Shown here piece by piece: positions 7,518 to 8,330 of a DNA stretch of 8,330 nucleotides. The DNA is from an uncultured Oscillospiraceae bacterium. Its GTDB lineage: Bacteria; Bacillota; Clostridia; Oscillospirales; Ruminococcaceae. The DNA lies in assembly GCA_905212515.1 (NCBI GenBank), contig CAJMEU010000128.1, forward strand, positions 1-8,330, given 5' to 3'. The position numbers and the translations under genes are program-made. The notes below the pieces were generated by a model. It was given only the letters and a program-made list of their open reading frames with translations, was not told the DNA's origin and ran no database searches. The first letter of the stretch is position 1; every line of letters begins with the position of its first letter.

Positions 7518-7525
<8 letters not shown>
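4838..7525 (+). CDS. kdpD: KdpD, potassium-responsive sensor histidine kinase
   Basis: KdpD is the membrane sensor that autophosphorylates under potassium limitation and passes the phosphate to KdpE. It has 895 residues from GTG 4838 (E. coli 894), so it is full length. The N-terminal KdpD domain has Walker A at 31-39 (GYAAGVGKT) and Walker B-like VDELAHTN at 109-116, followed by TTVNVQHLESLNDVV. A universal-stress-protein domain spans about 247-370. Four closely packed membrane helices lie at about 400-418, 421-438, 443-461 and 473-490. A GAF-like segment follows at about 505-650. The kinase core has the H box SHDLRTP with His676, the N box with N792/N793, the G1 box DDGPGIPD at 821-828, and the G2 box GLGLGL at 851-856. 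The USP domain carries C252-x-S254-x-A256-x20-FTALF (277-281), close to the c-di-AMP motif of S. aureus KdpD. Basic residues after TM4 are few (R493, K495, R496, K504, R507) compared with the Arg cluster I recall in E. coli. The gene overlaps kdpE by 8 nt. Confidence 0.97.
7504..7508 (+). promoter_or_regulatory. Ribosome binding site that decides the kdpE start
   Basis: GGAGG inside the kdpD 3' end lies 9 nt before ATG 7518 but only 3 nt before the in-frame ATG 7512. Start 7518 also gives the usual response-regulator opening M-N-K-P-Q-I-L-V-V-E-D-D. Confidence 0.75.
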
Positions 7526-8237
<712 letters not shown>

Positions 8238-8274
8238 GACCGCGCACGCGCAAAGGGGATCCCACCAAAAACAA

Positions 8275-8304
8275 GGCCGCGTTTTGCCCGGGCAAAACGC
8301 GGCC
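8275..8304. terminator. 30-nt perfect palindrome, probable bidirectional terminator after kdpE
   Basis: GGCCGCGTTTTGCCC and its exact reverse complement abut, forming a perfect 30-nt palindrome with a long stem and a small CCGG-centred loop. On the + strand the following bases (GGTTGGTTTGG) are only moderately T-rich. On the - strand the stem is followed by TTGTTTTTGG, a better U-tract. The element could therefore end both kdpDE and a convergent gene entering from the right. It starts 37 nt after the kdpE stop. Confidence 0.75.
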
Positions 8305-8330
8305 GGTTGGTTTGGCCCCCGGCCGTTTGG

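Overview
The window carries most of a bacterial Kdp high-affinity potassium uptake locus, all on the + strand: the 3' part of kdpA, complete kdpB, an unrecognised small membrane-protein gene, kdpC, an unrecognised 292-codon gene, then the sensor kinase gene kdpD and the response regulator gene kdpE. The DNA is GC-rich with strong G/C preference at third codon positions, which explains the long antisense open frames. Strong AGGAGG-type ribosome sites, a TG-extended -10 promoter, a full-length KdpD and a c-di-AMP-motif-like stretch in that KdpD suggest a GC-rich Firmicute, perhaps a gut Clostridia/Oscillospirales-type organism. This assignment is inference and of moderate confidence.

Layout. 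1-866: kdpA, its N-terminal half cut off by the window edge. 881-2956: kdpB. 2977-3180: 67-residue small membrane protein. 3234-3833: kdpC. 3837-4715: unknown soluble protein, 3 nt after kdpC. 4718-4747: intrinsic terminator right after that gene. 4800-4808: extended -10 promoter. 4838-7525: kdpD. 7518-8237: kdpE, overlapping kdpD by 8 nt. 8275-8304: 30-nt perfect palindrome, probably a terminator shared with a convergent gene beyond the right edge. No stretch of more than 300 bases lacks a gene. No tRNA, rRNA, CRISPR array or insertion sequence was seen.

How it works together. KdpA is the potassium-selective channel-like subunit. KdpB is the P-type ATPase that energises transport. KdpC is the single-span accessory subunit. 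KdpD senses potassium/turgor-related signals and phosphorylates KdpE, which activates the transporter operon. The terminator and promoter between position 4715 and kdpD imply two transcription units: the structural unit kdpA-kdpB-small ORF-kdpC-unknown, and a separately started kdpDE unit. The start of the structural operon, its promoter and any kdpF or upstream riboswitch lie left of the window.

The most novel elements are the two unassigned genes embedded in the structural operon. Next is a near-match in KdpD to the c-di-AMP-binding motif described for the S. aureus KdpD universal-stress-protein domain.
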